From Lachnospiraceae bacterium XBD2001 (GTDB lineage Bacteria > Bacillota > Clostridia > Lachnospirales > Lachnospiraceae): DNA of 64,000 nt. Positions 63,027 through 64,000 of the stretch are shown in pieces (positions within the stretch are counted from its first letter, which is position 1; every line of letters begins with the position of its first letter). Where the stretch lies: NCBI GenBank assembly GCA_900116395.1, contig FPAN01000003.1, forward strand, positions 344,951-408,950. Reading direction: 5' to 3'. Both the position numbers and the translations under genes were made by a program. The notes beneath the pieces were generated by a model. The model saw only the letters and a list, made by a program, of their open reading frames with translations, ran no database searches and was not told the DNA's origin.

Positions 63027-63473
63027 ATGAATGAACTTACGGTTGAAGAATTATTGATTCTTGCAGAGCAAGTTGCAACAGAAGCACACAAGAATCAGGT
63101 GGATTTAGGAAATGTTCCTTACATCGAACATCCACGTACCGTTGTGTCCCTCTGTAGCTCTAAAAAAGCAAAAATTATCGCCTGGTTACACGATGTCTTA
63201 GAAGACACCACCGTTACCGAAGCGGATCTTATCCAGCAAGGATTTCCTATGGATATCATCGAGGTATTGCGTCTTCTTACGAAACAACCGGGCGACGATG
63301 AGAATTACGAGGGCTATATTCTTCGTCTACAGCATGATCCCCTCGCCCGGGAAGTCAAAATAGCAGATCTAACCCACAATTCCGATATCACTCGCATTCC
63401 ACATCCTACCGCGGAAGATTTTCAGCGTCTGGAGAAATACAAACACGCACTCTCCATCTTAACAGAGCAATAA
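63027..63473 (+). CDS. HD-domain phosphohydrolase, RelA/SpoT hydrolase-like
   Basis: The 148-residue protein has an HD domain with YIEHPRTVV, AWLHDVLEDT and VKIADLTHNSD, the pattern of single-domain ppGpp-hydrolase-like proteins (MESH1/SpoT HD). It lacks synthetase and regulatory domains. Actual ppGpp hydrolysis is not proven. AGAGG lies about 10 bases before the ATG. It is divergent from the PrsW-like gene. Confidence 0.82.
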   Translation: MNELTVEELLILAEQVATEAHKNQVDLGNVPYIEHPRTVVSLCSSKKAKIIAWLHDVLEDTTVTEADLIQQGFPMDIIEVLRLLTKQPGDDENYEGYILRLQHDPLAREVKIADLTHNSDITRIPHPTAEDFQRLEKYKHALSILTEQ

Positions 63474-63477
63474 AAGC

Positions 63478-63509
63478 AAAATAAAAAGCCGGTATAAAAA
63501 TACCGGCTT
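63478..63509 (-). terminator. Terminator after tRNA-Trp
   Basis: AAGCCGGTA (63501-63509 on the minus strand) pairs perfectly with 63486-63494, followed by TTTTTATTTT. The hairpin may also help end the converging HD gene. Confidence 0.88.
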
Positions 63510-63511
63510 CA

Positions 63512-63584
63512 CAGGGACAGAAGGACTCGAACCCTCGACATTTGGTTTTGGAGACCAACGTTCTACCAACTGAACTATATCCCT
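63512..63584 (-). tRNA. tRNA-Trp (CCA)
   Basis: A 73-base cloverleaf has 5' AGGGATATAGTTCAG, anticodon stem TTGGT/ACCAA with loop CTCCAAA (anticodon CCA), T-arm GAGGGTTCGAGTCCTTC and acceptor end TGTCCCT plus discriminator G, as expected for tRNA-Trp. CCA is not encoded. Confidence 0.95.
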
Positions 63585-63604
63585 TTAATAACAAACCCTT
63601 TAAC

Positions 63605-63633
63605 ATATTAAATTAAAGGGTACTGCATGTCAA
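63605..63633 (-). promoter_or_regulatory. Promoter of tRNA-Trp overlapping a dyad
   Basis: TTGACA (63628-63633), 17 bases, TAATAT (63605-63610) read toward tRNA-Trp. The -10 lies in the loop of ACCCTTTAA/TTAAAGGGT, which with the following TTTG could also act as a weak rRNA terminator. Confidence 0.6.
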
Positions 63634-63699
63634 TATGAATATCACATACCTTCAAAACTTCACACAGATTCGAAAAAACTTTGCTATACATTGACCTAC

Positions 63700-64000
<301 letters not shown>

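Overview
The window is a dense, low-to-moderate GC chromosome segment with clostridial gene content: CodY, a SigH-type sigma factor, Mini-III, purine-rich ribosome binding sites and many factor-independent terminators. Several families typical of Lachnospiraceae are present (DUF5662, DUF1292, the large alpha-solenoid/Hsp70-like pair). Flagellar rod genes, a flagellin N-methylase and a chemoreceptor indicate a motile member of Lachnospiraceae or a close relative. Genus was not determined. Most genes lie on the minus strand.

Layout. 1-6950: a comM-dprA-topA-codY block followed by flgB-flgC-fliE, an order shared in outline with Bacillus subtilis; codY and flgB have their own promoters. 6951-14004: a pseudouridine synthase, a DUF5662 protein, a GH13 glycogen-debranching paralogue whose catalytic motifs are all replaced, DUF1292, a compact UvrD-type helicase and gltX. 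14066-20891: a four-gene operon encoding a 1179-residue Ig-like/alpha-solenoid protein, a divergent Hsp70-like protein, a TPR protein and a coiled-coil membrane protein. This is the best candidate for an undescribed system, and it starts from a palindromic bidirectional promoter shared with an aminotransferase gene. 22144-28688: a chemoreceptor, the glycolytic operon gap-pgk-tpiA with a structured spacer, and a PHP histidinol phosphatase. 28872-33746: the ispF-cysS-mrnC-rlmB-sigH-mnmA operon.

33853-40165: a five-component Opp/Nik-type ABC importer followed by two tandem class I methyltransferases. 40297-47799: two tandem YhgE/Pip membrane proteins with a regulated-looking leader, a DUF1311 lipoprotein, an esterase-like hydrolase and fliB. 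47836-48251: an unusual chain of perfect GC-rich hairpins with tRNA-like 3' fragments, then tRNA-Met and tRNA-Val. 48361-58834: two MgtC/SapB paralogues, a glycerophosphodiester phosphodiesterase, carAB, and the large fused purL with a structured leader. 59003-64000: a RecB-like nuclease/XPD-like helicase fusion, an HPr-like protein lacking the phosphorylatable histidine, a PrsW-like protease, an HD hydrolase, tRNA-Trp and the 3' end of a 23S rRNA gene with no 5S gene after it.

Most genes are housekeeping: central carbon, nucleotide and translation functions. The regions most worth follow-up are the Hsp70-like operon, the dead-looking GH13 protein, the ABC/methyltransferase operon, the hairpin cluster beside tRNA-Met, and several structured mRNA leaders or spacers. 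All assignments were made by reading the sequence; no database search was run.
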